NCBI GenBank assembly: GCA_029945375.1
Contig: CM057060.1
Location: 248,001-312,000, forward strand
Reading direction: 5' to 3'
Length of the DNA: 64,000 nt
Source: Agaricus subrufescens
Lineage: Eukaryota > Basidiomycota > Agaricomycetes > Agaricales > Agaricaceae
The translations under genes were made by a program, and so were the position numbers. Positions 12,308 through 22,828 of the stretch are shown piece after piece (position 1 is the first letter of the stretch; each line of letters begins with the position of its first letter). The notes under the pieces were generated by a model. That model searched no databases. It was not told where the DNA came from and was given only the letters and a program-made list of their open reading frames with translations.

Positions 12308-13819
12308 AAGAATCATGTATTTGTGTGAGGTTCGGAGTATGGCCCGGGATCCTTTACGTACACTATCTCAATTCATTCGAGGCGATTAATCGTGGCGACA
12401 TAACGGTTCTGGCTATTACTCCTCGGGTGGAGTGTGATTCTCAATAATGGTCAGCTTCGTATATGAGGTAGAGCTGGCCTGGGCGGAGAGTAAAATCCAC
12501 CCTGTTTTGAAAATCAGGGTCAGAACCAATGATGGACCCTCTTAAATCGCGTCTTGTTCCCTGACACGATCATTCATAACTGCAGCTTTTCTTTTTTGTA
12601 CGATTGCTCTATGGCTATGTCATTTCCGGTACGTTGGATAGCTGCCTGAATGTTTAAAAACGAGATATTAATCAAGTCTAGGATCAAAACAAAAAATAGA
12701 CTGTTTTTTTTCTTATGAATTGCCTCGTGGCGAGCTCGGACTACTAGTTTCATCGAGCTCAACCCTACTCTTCGCAGAGTTCACCTGTCTACCCGACGAC
12801 GCTTCATACTTCTATGTGGATGAAATTCATGAAGATTTCATTGTTTTTTTTCATTTCGAACCACGAGGCTGGTTCACCTCGGTGTCTTCCGCCACCCCCT
12901 CTTTTCATCTTCTAGGTCTTTTTTGTTCTTTTCTCTTCTCACAGAGCGAAGGCTTCTACAAAACAACTCTAGAAGAGAAGGTTTGTTATGACTAGAAAAA
13001 GCATAGTCTTCTTGTGAGCCCAAAGTGATAGCGGGCGGTGTTGCTAGTCGGAAAAGCCATATCAAAGGTTCATGCCTCGTGGTCAAGTTTAGAAGAAGAA
13101 GAACAATTTCTCCTCAGCGCCGACTCTTTTTCGATCATATTTTCCGGAAACATGGTCAATTAAAGTTGAGTTCTGCGAGTCTCTAAGGCAACGTAGGTCT
13201 TAAAGAGCCTGAACTTTTTCATGTAGCAGCCATTTGCCACATTGTTACAATAGGTTACCTTGGGGGAGGAGGGACCTCACCAGTACCTTGTGGTAATAAT
13301 GAAATATTGGTGTCCCCAGTGGTATGTATATGTATGTCGAAGGTGATGTAAACCGATTCGGATTCTAGATCTTTCCTCTTGCCGGTGCCAGGGAGTGGGT
13401 CAGGGGATCATTGCGGACTGACGTTTCAGGACAACGTGGCCCAAGGACACTACGGAGCAAAAAAGGTTTTTGTATTGACTCCAGCAGGCTCAGTATCCCG
13501 CAATGCCTCGCGGTAAGAATTCTCCCCCCTGTTCTTTTTTACGCCGTTTCACACGGTAGTACCCCCTCAGTGAGTATAGAAGATACGACTTTTGGTCGGG
13601 GCTAATGCTTTCCTTTTTTTTTGTTAGAGACTCTCACAGACGGACTCATATTAACAAAGAAGGTAAAGGTACTGGAACGAGTCATGGTCTGTCAGCGATT
13701 GTTCCACGTAAAATTACCGGATTGGGATGGGACGGGACTAATTTTTGTTTTTGGGTGCTGCCTCGTGGGCTGCATCGAAGTTCCAACCCCATTATAGATG
13801 TGGTCCTGGCGACCTCCGC
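12308..13819. other. Intergenic interval, no gene recognised
   Basis: No conserved coding sequence is seen on either strand; frames are under 95 codons and look random. The distal part leads into the promoter of the small gene at 14064. Confidence 0.5.
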
Positions 13820-14023
13820 TATAAATGCTTACTAGGGTGCACCACTTCACATTCCTCCCTCCTCCCCACTTCCTCCTCCCCAAATCCCCTTCCCTCCCGA
13901 TTCCTTCTCCCAAACTTCTGTCCGTAGCTTCTTGAACGATCTTTATCTGAATGTAAGTCCACTTCGGAGTAAGTTTATGGGTAGGACTTGTGAGCTGAGA
14001 TTTATTTTTTAATTATCTCGAAG
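13820..14023 (+). promoter_or_regulatory. TATA box, CT-rich leader and possible 5' UTR intron
   Basis: TATAAA at 13820-13825 is followed by a strongly pyrimidine-rich tract (about 13841-13922), a pattern common in well-expressed fungal genes. A GTAAGT donor at 13953 and an acceptor AG at 14022-14023 would define a 71 bp intron in the 5' UTR of the gene starting at 14064. Transcript evidence would be decisive. Confidence 0.45.
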
Positions 14024-14063
14024 ATTCGGTCTAGAGAGTAATTCAGAAATAAAAAGAAAAAAA

Positions 14064-14713
14064 ATGAAGTCGATACTTTCTCGAAAGTTCTCTCGTTCAT
14101 TATCCTCCCTCGTCTCTCCTTCCCGTTCACACCAAGACAATATCGTTTCATTACCTGACTACTACCGAGACACAAGACGAGAGATCTATGGTCCATATTG
14201 GAATACGAACGATGATGCCTATTGCACAATGGTAAGTTGATGTTTTATTTTTATTTTTATTTTTATTTTTATTTTTTTTGTTTTCCCTTGACTTCGCGTA
14301 CTCATTATACCTTATTTAGCGGACAATGGATTTATTACCGTACGGTTATGGCGATGAAAGCTGTCGGAGTAGTGTTCTTCTCGTAAGTGGAGAGTGCTTC
14401 TGATGCGAAAGTGTGGGGGAATGATTTAAATGAATGATTGTTATCAGGATATTGGATATCCGGGGGATGAAGAGGAAGAAAGGAAGCCGAGGTGTTGTCT
14501 CGGTGGCTTTCCATTTGCTTTTAGGTCTTGTTCTGAACGTCGAGCACCTTCTGCCTCGAAATCTGTTTCGGGATTTCATAGAACGGCGTTGAAGGTACGT
14601 GAATTGTGTTGTTCCGGGTCCTGATATGGAAATAATGAGTTGATCAGGGTTTGCTCTCACTTTTTTGTGGTCGAAATCACGCCAAAAATGAGCCCGTGCG
14701 GCAAGAGAAGTAA
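14064..14713 (+). CDS. Unrecognised small basic protein, four exons (147 aa)
   Basis: Exons 14064-14231, 14320-14382, 14448-14594 and 14648-14713 join in frame, all phase 0, across GT-AG introns of 88, 65 and 53 bp. The start follows an A-rich context. The protein begins MKSILSRKFSRSLSSLVSP, a basic, Ser-rich, acid-free segment that could be a mitochondrial presequence. It has a YYRDTRREIYGPYW segment in exon 1 and a Cys-containing C-terminal half (RCCLGGFPFAFRSC, LFCGRNHAK). I do not recognise the family. Support comes from consistent splice sites, the unbroken joined frame and the TATA/CT-rich promoter upstream. Each exon is short, so single-frame scans miss the gene. Confidence 0.55.
14241..14279. 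repeat. ATTTTT simple repeat within intron
   Basis: About six near-perfect copies of a TTTTTA hexamer lie in the first intron of the 14064 gene. Such tracts are length-variable and may help define the intron. Confidence 0.8.
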
Positions 14714-15883
14714 AGAAAGAAAAAACGATACCCTAATGTCTCATTGAAAGATTTGTTTGTTTGTTTTTCTTTTTTATTTCTTGGGCTTCATTTTTCTTTG
14801 ATGTTCGTTTGCGTTTCGAAACATCTGTTTTTTTATCAATCTGTAGCAACATGCATCCATCATCACGATCACGACTTCACCGCCACTCACTTCTAAACCC
14901 TCACCTTGTGTTCGTACCAAAAAAACACCAACATTTCCGTTTTAGAATACACTTTCTTGATAATCATTGTACTAATAACACAAACGGAATGGAGATCTTT
15001 GTCTTTCTTTTTCTTTCTCTCTGCATTTTGTGTGGTCGGTTATCAAGTCTTTTTGTGTGAGGTGGAGGGAAAGATGGGAGATGATTTATTTCTGACTTTG
15101 GGTGTGTCTAAAATCCGCAGATCGGTGTTTTCGGAACCGTGAAAGCCACGTCATCGTGACCGCAGTTCGGATAAACCGGGTTAGATAAGATATCACGGAT
15201 AGTAGATGTTCCTCCTTTCAATGGAGCCGCATCTCACGCGAGGGTGCGATTTGAGTCTCTTTCGCCAAGCGGGCGCCTTAGGCATAACGATAAAACCCTC
15301 TTTGGATTTTCATGATTGAATTGCTCTATGATATATGTATGAGTTGGCTGGGGACCTTTGAACGAGAATAACTTTCTCCGCGAGGGTTTATAATTAGCTT
15401 TTAGGTTTGAAGTTAAGCGATGCGATATGAGAACAATCCACTCACGGGCTTTTTAGTCCCTTCGGAGAAAGTTATAAGTGAGAAGTATAATATACGCGTT
15501 GACAGTTCGTGGGTCAGGTTTCAGTGCAATGGAGAGAGACTATTCCTGGGAGTTCAATTACGGTCCGGACTAGTGCATCCCGTTACGTTATTTGTGGTGG
15601 TTTCCTCCGGCTTTTTGGACGGCATAGATGGGCTGAAAATCTTGGCTTGATCGATTTTCGGTGTTGTATGATATGTTCAAGATCCGCATGGGTGGCTATA
15701 TAGTTGAACGGGAATAGGGTAATAAGCTAGGGAGCTTCTGAACGTTTGAACGAGAAGCTTGATGTCGCGGAGTATCTGGGGTGATGGATCCCCCCTATCT
15801 CTAAAAATGCGCTCTTTCAAGTTGATAGTCTGATTAGATAAGATCCAGATACTACAGAAGGTGTTACCTAAAATAGAGCATCA
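14714..15883. other. Intergenic interval
   Basis: T-rich 3' UTR-like sequence follows the small gene, then about 900 bp in which I see no coding or RNA feature. The end is the promoter side of the TFIIIC-subunit gene. Confidence 0.5.
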
Positions 15884-18811
15884 ATGACACGCCAACTGCG
15901 CCCACGCAAGACCAAACCTAGCTATGTCCTCGTGGCCGACCTCGATGATACGTCAAATGCAAGTGCTGGAGAGACATCCAGGATGAATATCGACGACGAT
16001 GGCTCGAGCGGCTCAGAATTCTCTCCTGAAAACACGAGAGACGTACCCGACCAAATGCAACAAGATGAAGAGGACGACGAAGAGCAATTGACGCTAGAGG
16101 ATAAAATCGAGTTTGAAGATAACGAGCCACCCATGAACTTGATTACCGATATGGATATGGAGGTGATTCCTCCACCATCGACAACGACGGCTAAAGCGAA
16201 AGGAAAGGGTAAGGCACCTGTGAAGAAGGGGAATGGACATCCTAGTTTGGGACCTGGCTTGACGAGAACGAGGAGGCAGATGTATACGCTTCCGACACCT
16301 AGCATTCACCATCGGCATCGTGCTGTTCCGCTCTTCAGACGTGATGGACGCGCAGAACGACTCAAACAAAAGCCCGAACTGTTCAGAGCCCCGAGCGTTG
16401 TGATGACCAACGGAGTTGGTGACGACAAAGTTATGGAACGTGTTAGCAAAGCTTGGGGGTATAATGTTGGTCCTGGACCGTTATGGGAGATGGCGGAGGA
16501 TCGAGGATGGTTTAAAGAAGCTGAGTTATTGGGTAAGGGCGGTGATACGGAAGCTGAAAGAAGACCGGTTGTGCATCGTGCTGTCCAGGTGAAGAACGGT
16601 TGGGAAACCCTCACAAAGGAGTATGTGTGATTATCTTGGTTTTTGGTCGGTATTGATGATATCCTTTACGCAGGGAAGCTGCACCATATTTGCCGTCAGA
16701 TACAAGCACAACAGAAGAGGGAAACTTGAAACCTCCGCCCCCGCTCAAATGTTATCTGGGACCATACGACGGGCAAACTCTGATCGAGAGTCAGCTATTT
16801 GATGCTCACGCAGTGTGTAAGTACGCATGTCTTCTTTTGTTCGTGATATTTAGTTCTTGTTGCAGCAGAATTCATTCCCGAAAGTCAGTCTTATATCTTC
16901 AATCCTGGTGCTCCCGCCTGGGGTTTGGATTGGTGTCCTATTCATCATGATGATCGACCTAGTTCGTCTCCTGCTCTCTCCTGCCTCTTCACATCCATTA
17001 ATGTCGTATCATAGAACGCGGGTTCAAACAGTACCTTGCTGTTGCTCCATTCCCCACAATCTCTCACTCTCCTGAAATTGGAGCCAAAGTCTCTCGCCCC
17101 TCGTATGCCTGTATTCAAATTTGGTCACTATCGCAAGATTCAAGTCCTAGAAACAGCAATTCACTTGCTGGGGGTTCTGAAACAGAGAAGAGTCCCGGAA
17201 TGCAGTGCGAGATGATTATGTGTATCGAGGATGGTCCTGCACACGATCTCAAGTGGTGCCCGCTTCCCAGTCACGACTCGGTACGTCTTTAACAACTTTT
17301 TAGGGGTTCTTTTTCTAAAATTGTATGCCACAGATCACGCAGAAGAAGGGGCTAGGGAAGTTGGGGTTACTAGCTGGGACATTTGAGGATGGTTCCTTGA
17401 CGATTTACGTTGTGCCTGAGCCGGAAGACGTACAAAGGGCTAGTGCATCGTCGTTTCCAGTTTACGGTTCGTAGTCGTCGACTCTGTCTGGGTCTACCTA
17501 ATGCTTTAAGTTTTATTAGTAAAACTATCGGAGCCTCTCGTACGCATTACACTAGAAGAAACTTCTTGTTGGTCTCTAGATTGGGCGAACAGTGAAATGA
17601 TAGCTGTTGGTACGACGAATGGTGCGCGTCAAAGTATTCATTCCGACTTGAGTCGCCTCAACATATGATATTAGGAATCATTGCAGTATACAATGTTGGC
17701 GCGGCAATTGAACTGTCTGCAGCAGCAGGTAAATATATGCACCCATTTTCAAAAAATTGATCTGACAATGGTCCTCAGGTTCTCCAGCTGTCACCGACCT
17801 TTTACCTACACACTACATCGCTGCTCATCAATCTGCCATTCGCGCCATGGCATGGATTAGAGCCCCATCCGGTTCCAATTTGGGTATCCGAAAGCTTGAT
17901 GAAGACCCGACTGTGATCGCTAGCGGTGCTTATGACGGTATGGAGTGTCTTACTGATATTCGTTCTGGGCGTGCTAGTGTAATGAATCGTACTCGAGGTA
18001 CGTGACTTTCAGGGAAAAAGTGGGCATATTATTAACATTTGATAACTAGACGTGATCACTACGATGACATATTCCCCTTATGGTGGAGGCCCTGTAACAA
18101 TCGACCATGAAAATATCGTCAAATCATATTCTGCCTCTCCTAGTATGCTTGGTCGTGGACATATGTTATTAGAACCTCAAGGTCCGGTATGGAGTGTCAG
18201 TTCATCAGAATGGCATCCTCAACTTGCTGTTGGGTCGGCGGATGGATCGTGTTTGACGACGAATCTTTTACGATCGACGAGACGCTCTGGATCTATTGTA
18301 TGTGCTATTTCAACTTGTTACTCCTATATTCCGAGAGCGATTGATCGATTGACGAATTTGTTTTTTTTGGGTTAGCCGTTTTTTGTTCATAAAATATATC
18401 AAGTGGATCTGAGACGGAAGACGGGGGAGTTTAGAATGTTGGAACGGTTTTTACCACAAGTATGTTTTGGTCCAACGTTACTGAAAAAGAGGTTCACACA
18501 CCTTTTTCTAGGAATCAGCAGATCGTCCAGCATCCACTAAAGCTAAACAAAAGTCTAAAAAAGATGGACCAACGACGACTAACACAGGCGCATGGCCCCA
18601 AGAAGTAGCCGTTCACAAGGTAACATGGAACAACGGGAATGGGGTTGGTGCTTGTGGTTTATTGGCGTCTGCTACGTCTTCTGGGTTGTGTAGAGTGGAT
18701 AATTTATGGGGGAGGTGGATAAGAGATAAGTTGCCTTACGGAGGTGTTGAGCAGATCAGGAAGGAGGAAGATGATATGAGTGTTGATTCGGATGAGAGTA
18801 ATTCGGAGTGA
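15884..18811 (+). CDS. TFIIIC WD40 subunit (GTF3C2/Sfc6/Tfc6-like)
   Basis: Probable DNA-binding subunit of the RNA polymerase III factor TFIIIC that recognises the B box. The first exon (15884-16620) encodes MTRQLRPRKTKPSYVLVADL, then an acidic region and a Lys-rich linker. About ten short introns follow, the first at 16621-16673 (GT-AG). Later exons give a WD40-like body: YIFNPGAPAWGLDWCPIHHD, YLAVAPFPT, AHDLKWCPLPSHDS, LGLLAGTFEDGSLTIYVVPE, SLDWANSEMIAVGTTNG, VWSVSSSEWHPQLAVGSADG and GLLASATSSGLCRVDNLWGR. The W-A-L-D-W-C-P and cargo-like beta-propeller pattern matches GTF3C2 orthologs as I recall them. It ends in an acidic tail. The gene converges on MRP51, 114 bp away. A different nuclear WD40 protein is the alternative. 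Confidence 0.7.
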
Positions 18812-18925
18812 ATGTTATTGAGCAGAGGTGTAAAATAAGTGACATTTAACTCATATTGGAAGATCGCAAACGAGTGTTTCATTTGAAACAGAGATCGAAC
18901 AGAAAAATAAGATACTGTAAATCTA

Positions 18926-20617
18926 TCACAACTCCTCGTCACCATTATCCTCATCTACACCCTTATTCCTTCCATCACGACCAAGAATCACACTACTAAG
19001 AGTCGAAGCCACACGCGCATTATTCTGAGCAGAGTAATCATCCTTCACACCGACACCCATACCCATCTCATCCATCCTCGACTTCCGGGCATGCTCATTA
19101 GCGTTAGCGAAAAACCTCTGTTTCTTCGCCTTGTCGTTTCTGACCTGGTTAACACCTCTCGAAGCCTCCATTTGGCTTCCATAGGGAACTGAGCTTGGTC
19201 CGTAGGTGTTAGACAAATGAGGGCTCCTGGACTGTTGCGTGGAAATGTGATTGATGTAATGTGGTGAACCGGGTTTATGGGGGTTTTGTAAATTACGTTT
19301 AGACCATGGGCGGTCATTGACCAGGTCTGCCATGATAATCGTCTCGTTTAGGAGTTCTCCAGGACGCAGGTTTTGGTTCTTGTATGAGACGACCTTGGGG
19401 AGTTGTTTGAAGAAGAAGTTGCCGACGCGGAATAAATCGGTGGAGCTGGACATGTTGAGTTTTGAACCAGTGGGGGAGGAGCTGGCGTTAGGTGCTAGAT
19501 GATCTATCTGGGCTACACCAGCCGGAGTGTCGGGATAGTAAATTGGTTGCAAAGTCTGTGTATTTTTGCTGGATACCTTGGCTAGGAAGTCACCAAGAAG
19601 GACAAGATAATCGGTGGGCTTTGAGCGCGTCGCTCTATGGTCTTTACGAGTGGACATAAAGTGCGATATTGTTGAAGCATGGTCTTGAAGTACGATACCA
19701 GGCAAGGGAGACGAGGTGAGGACAGATTGAAAGTCCGAAGGATGGGTGTAGGAAAGACCTGCACTGCGATGGGGTTGAGCTTCGATTTTAGAAGATGCAG
19801 AGGAGGAAGATGTATCGTTGGCGAAATTTTTGGAGAAGTGTTTGGAAAGGAATTGTCGATGGAGTTTAAGCACGGGATTTTGAGCGGCAGCGAAGAGTAT
19901 GTCTTCGTCTTTGTCTAGGTCCTTTGTTTCGCTTTCGGGTAGCTTCTGGGCAGGCTTTTCCCGGGTTTCCTCTGTTGAAGCAGCTGCAAGTTTGGAGGCG
20001 CGACGAGATTCGTACTGCTCAAGGAGGTAAGCACGGAATTCGGGGCCGAGTTTGCGGAGTTGAGAGAGGTAGCGTTGGAACTGGTGGGGAGAAAGAGACT
20101 CAAAGTTGACTTGGACGGCACTAGGACCCGCTAAGGGGCGACGGAAGCCGTATTGGTATCGACCCCGCTGGCCAAAAGACCTGAGGTCGTCCGTGTTTCC
20201 CTCTGAAACGGGAGGGGGCACCGGGGCGTTGGCGGCACTATTGGGAGGGTCCAGCGGCGCGAACTCGGAATCGATGAGCCACTGGTTTTGCGCGTCTCCC
20301 AAGGAGTGATACCAGCCCGTCTTGGGGAAGGGACGGGCACAGACATTGAGCTCCTCCATGCGCCTGACAAACTTGACCTGTCGCTCGGCGTTGTTCCAGT
20401 TGGTGTAGTGCGCGTGGTGTTCAAAGGTGGGAACGGAGATGTAGCTGTCCCGGTAGGTCATCGGGACGGGGCGTTTGAGGCCATAGTCGCCCCTGCGGGC
20501 GGAGGCGGGCGGGGCGGAGTATGTCTGGGCGATGGCGGGGTCGTAGGAGGAGAAGCGGGAGCGGCGGAGGAGCTCGGCGAAGGGCGGGACGGCGCCCTTG
20601 GTGCTCGCAGCCGCCAT
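18926..20617 (-). CDS. MRP51: Mitochondrial small-subunit ribosomal protein Mrp51-like
   Basis: Fungal mitochondrial ribosomal small-subunit protein (bS1m/Mrp51 family), needed for mitochondrial translation. The single exon encodes 563 aa. The N terminus has the family signature: FAELLRRSRFSSYDPAIAQT, RRGDYGLKRPVPMTYRDSYI and FEHHAHYTNWNNAERQVKFV. A conserved segment near the middle (VQVNFESLSPHQFQRYLSQL, then FRAYLLEQ) precedes a long variable Ser-rich region that includes LSYTHPSDFQS. Late segments LGRDGRNKGVDEDN and a DDYSAQNN motif close the protein. The C terminus is acidic. The 5' end faces the nucleotide-sugar transporter gene across 606 bp. Confidence 0.8.
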   Translation of the reverse strand: MAAASTKGAVPPFAELLRRSRFSSYDPAIAQTYSAPPASARRGDYGLKRPVPMTYRDSYISVPTFEHHAHYTNWNNAERQVKFVRRMEELNVCARPFPKTGWYHSLGDAQNQWLIDSEFAPLDPPNSAANAPVPPPVSEGNTDDLRSFGQRGRYQYGFRRPLAGPSAVQVNFESLSPHQFQRYLSQLRKLGPEFRAYLLEQYESRRASKLAAASTEETREKPAQKLPESETKDLDKDEDILFAAAQNPVLKLHRQFLSKHFSKNFANDTSSSSASSKIEAQPHRSAGLSYTHPSDFQSVLTSSPLPGIVLQDHASTISHFMSTRKDHRATRSKPTDYLVLLGDFLAKVSSKNTQTLQPIYYPDTPAGVAQIDHLAPNASSSPTGSKLNMSSSTDLFRVGNFFFKQLPKVVSYKNQNLRPGELLNETIIMADLVNDRPWSKRNLQNPHKPGSPHYINHISTQQSRSPHLSNTYGPSSVPYGSQMEASRGVNQVRNDKAKKQRFFANANEHARKSRMDEMGMGVGVKDDYSAQNNARVASTLSSVILGRDGRNKGVDEDNGDEEL

Positions 20618-21223
20618 GTGTCGCGGACAGCGGCCGGGCTCGCGACAAAACTGCGCGTGGGCTGGTCACGTGCTGGCCGGGGACGGCCGGCGGACTTATA
20701 AGGTGGCGCGTCGCCATCAAAGCCTCTCACTGGGGTTTTTTCACAGAAACCCTACGGCGTCCAAATTGCTGCTTCTTCCTCGCGAGCTCGCGGCATCGAG
20801 TTGCGGTTTGTCTCAGGAAGGGCGAGCCCAGACAAGCGTCGAAGAGGGACTCGGAGTCTCAAAAACAATCCTTGCCGACCGCTTCTCCCGCTGGTCGAGG
20901 AGCGAGGACGCAGGATCACCTGGAGGTTTCTACATATATTTATCTGTTGTACAGTAGATACGCCAAGTAAGTGTCACGGTTCTTTTCGAGTGGCAGTGTG
21001 GGCCGAGGACGACACTCCTGGTAAAGGCACGCAGCCCGAAGCGAACTCCGATGTGGAGAGCTGGCGTTGCGGGTGGAGAGAGAAAGGCGAGGCTGAGGCT
21101 CACACATGTCGGACTCTGTGTTCTCGTCACTGATGCGATCAGCCACAGGCCGTGGGAACTCCGCCAGGCCGCATACATAATACCCTGTCGCCCGCGCTGA
21201 GAATTTCGCACCTCTGACGCGCG
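20618..21223. promoter_or_regulatory. Divergent promoter region, MRP51 / sugar transporter
   Basis: 606 bp GC-rich region between two divergent starts. A TATA-like CTTATAAGG lies at about 20696-20704, roughly 80 bp upstream of MRP51. No conserved coding frame is recognised; the many frames here are GC-driven shadows. Confidence 0.45.
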
Positions 21224-22828
21224 ATGCACCACCGCCCGCTGCCCTCCGCCCGAGCCCCCGCGCCCGCCGCTGCGGCCTTCCCCCCGCCCGCCTTCCCCTG
21301 CCCAGAGAAGCCTGGCCATGCCCTCTCGTCCCCGGAGCCCCCGGCGTCGCCGTCAGTCTGCGGCCTGCCGCTCAAATACGTGTCGTGCGTCTTTTTTTTC
21401 CCGTTTCCCGTTCCTCTCCGCCTCACGCCCCTGCCCAGCCTGGTCACGCTGGCCGTGCAGAACGCCGCGCTGGCCATCGTCATGCATTACTCCCGCGTGG
21501 CGACCCCGCGGGAGCTCTCCTACTCCCCCGCCTCCGCCGTCCTCCTCAACGAGTTTTTCAAGGGCGTCATCTCCTTCTGCATGGCCGTCTACAACGTCGC
21601 CTCCGCCCCCTGCGACTACCCCCGCTACTCTGGCCCCCAGTCGTCCATCAGAAAGTTTGCCAACGCTCTCTCCTCGGTCTGCTGCGACATCTTCAGCCCT
21701 GACTGTTGGAAACTGTCCATCCCTGCCGTTCTTTACGTGATCCAGAACTCGCTCCAATTCGTTGCCATCCAAAATCTCCCCGTGGCCACCTACCAAGTCA
21801 CCTATCAGATGAAGATCCTCACGACCGCCGCCTTCTCCGTCGCGCTCCTACGCAAAAAACTCTCCGCGAGCAAATGGCTTTCCCTGTTCTTCCTCGCCAT
21901 CGGCGTCGGCATTGTCCAGATCCAGTCCGCTTTCTCCAATGCCAAACCGCCTAAAGATATGCCCGTGGGCAGTGCTCATGACTTTCACACTCACGTCATG
22001 GATCCGCTAAAAGGTTTCGGCGCAGTCACCGCCGCCTGTTTCACCTCTGGCCTTGCCGGCGTGTATTTCGAGATGGTTTTGAAAAACTCCAAGGCAGACC
22101 TCTGGGTCCGAAACGTCCAGCTCTCGCTCTTTTCGCTTATCCCCGCTCTCCTCCCCATCCTTTACGCTCCACCCCTCCCCAACTCCAACGGTTTCTTCGC
22201 TGATCTCTTCAGACATTTTGGTGGCTGGGCATGGGCCACGGTGTCTATTCAAGTCTTCGGCGGGCTCGTGACGGCATTGGTCATCAAGTACTCCGATAAC
22301 ATCCTCAAGGGTTTCGCGACTAGCTTGGCTATCGTCTTATCCTTCCTCGCTAGCATCGCCTTGTTCAATTTCCACATCTCGTGGGGATTCATCATTGGCT
22401 CCATGACAGTCCTAACTGCAACCTGGATGTACAACCAACCCCCAGGGAAGGAGCCCATATCCATTGTTTTAACCACCTCCTCTTCTTCCGAGAAACTCGC
22501 ATTCTCCTCCGCATCATCCGATCACGACCCAGAATCCTTCAACGCTACCAAGCGGAAAAAGGGTAGAATGTCACCTTTTTCCCGTCCAAAGGTCATTGTT
22601 GGCGCGCTTGGATTGGGATCTGATCAAGATTCCTATACTTCAACCCCTTCCCCAGTCAGCAACAACAGCCCGACGAATCTGTCGCCTACTGGTGGATTTG
22701 GTGAAATGCTGGATACACCGAGGTATAATTATTCTCCTTATGGGTCTCCTTGGCCTTCTAGAGCTCCTACACCCACTATAGATCCCAGTGAAAATGGGGC
22801 TTGTGCGAAAACAATTCATGAGGTGTAA
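21224..22828 (+). CDS. Nucleotide-sugar (UDP-galactose-type) transporter
   Basis: Golgi antiporter of the NST family importing a nucleotide sugar, closest in appearance to UDP-galactose/UDP-GlcNAc transporters. Key segments: GLPLKYVS, LVTLAVQNAALAIVMHYSRV, PASAVLLNEFFKGVISF, NLPVATYQVTYQMKILTTA, GLAGVYFEMVLKNSKADLWV, NVQLSLFSLIPALLP, GGLVTALVIKYSDNILKGFA and TSLAIVLSFLASIALF. About ten membrane helices are expected. A 54 bp GT-AG intron (21385-21438) is inferred because its translation (18 residues rich in F, P and L) interrupts the conserved KYVSLVTLAVQ join. It is a multiple of three without a stop, so the frame reads through it. The N-terminal ~50 residues are Pro/Ala-rich. A Ser/Pro-rich cytosolic tail of about 100 aa follows the last helix. 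Confidence 0.88.
   Translation: MHHRPLPSARAPAPAAAAFPPPAFPCPEKPGHALSSPEPPASPSVCGLPLKYVSCVFFFPFPVPLRLTPLPSLVTLAVQNAALAIVMHYSRVATPRELSYSPASAVLLNEFFKGVISFCMAVYNVASAPCDYPRYSGPQSSIRKFANALSSVCCDIFSPDCWKLSIPAVLYVIQNSLQFVAIQNLPVATYQVTYQMKILTTAAFSVALLRKKLSASKWLSLFFLAIGVGIVQIQSAFSNAKPPKDMPVGSAHDFHTHVMDPLKGFGAVTAACFTSGLAGVYFEMVLKNSKADLWVRNVQLSLFSLIPALLPILYAPPLPNSNGFFADLFRHFGGWAWATVSIQVFGGLVTALVIKYSDNILKGFATSLAIVLSFLASIALFNFHISWGFIIGSMTVLTATWMYNQPPGKEPISIVLTTSSSSEKLAFSSASSDHDPESFNATKRKKGRMSPFSRPKVIVGALGLGSDQDSYTSTPSPVSNNSPTNLSPTGGFGEMLDTPRYNYSPYGSPWPSRAPTPTIDPSENGACAKTIHEV
21385..21438 (+). other. Inferred in-frame (3n, stop-free) intron
   Basis: Starts GTGCGT and ends CTGCCCAG after a pyrimidine-rich tract. 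Removal restores KYVSLVTLAVQ, the conserved first-helix join of NST proteins. Retention would add 18 residues without a stop. Confidence 0.75.

Noticed and set aside
20458..20970. Several overlapping frames in the GC-rich MRP51/transporter interval
   Set aside because: GC-driven shadow frames without conserved motifs.
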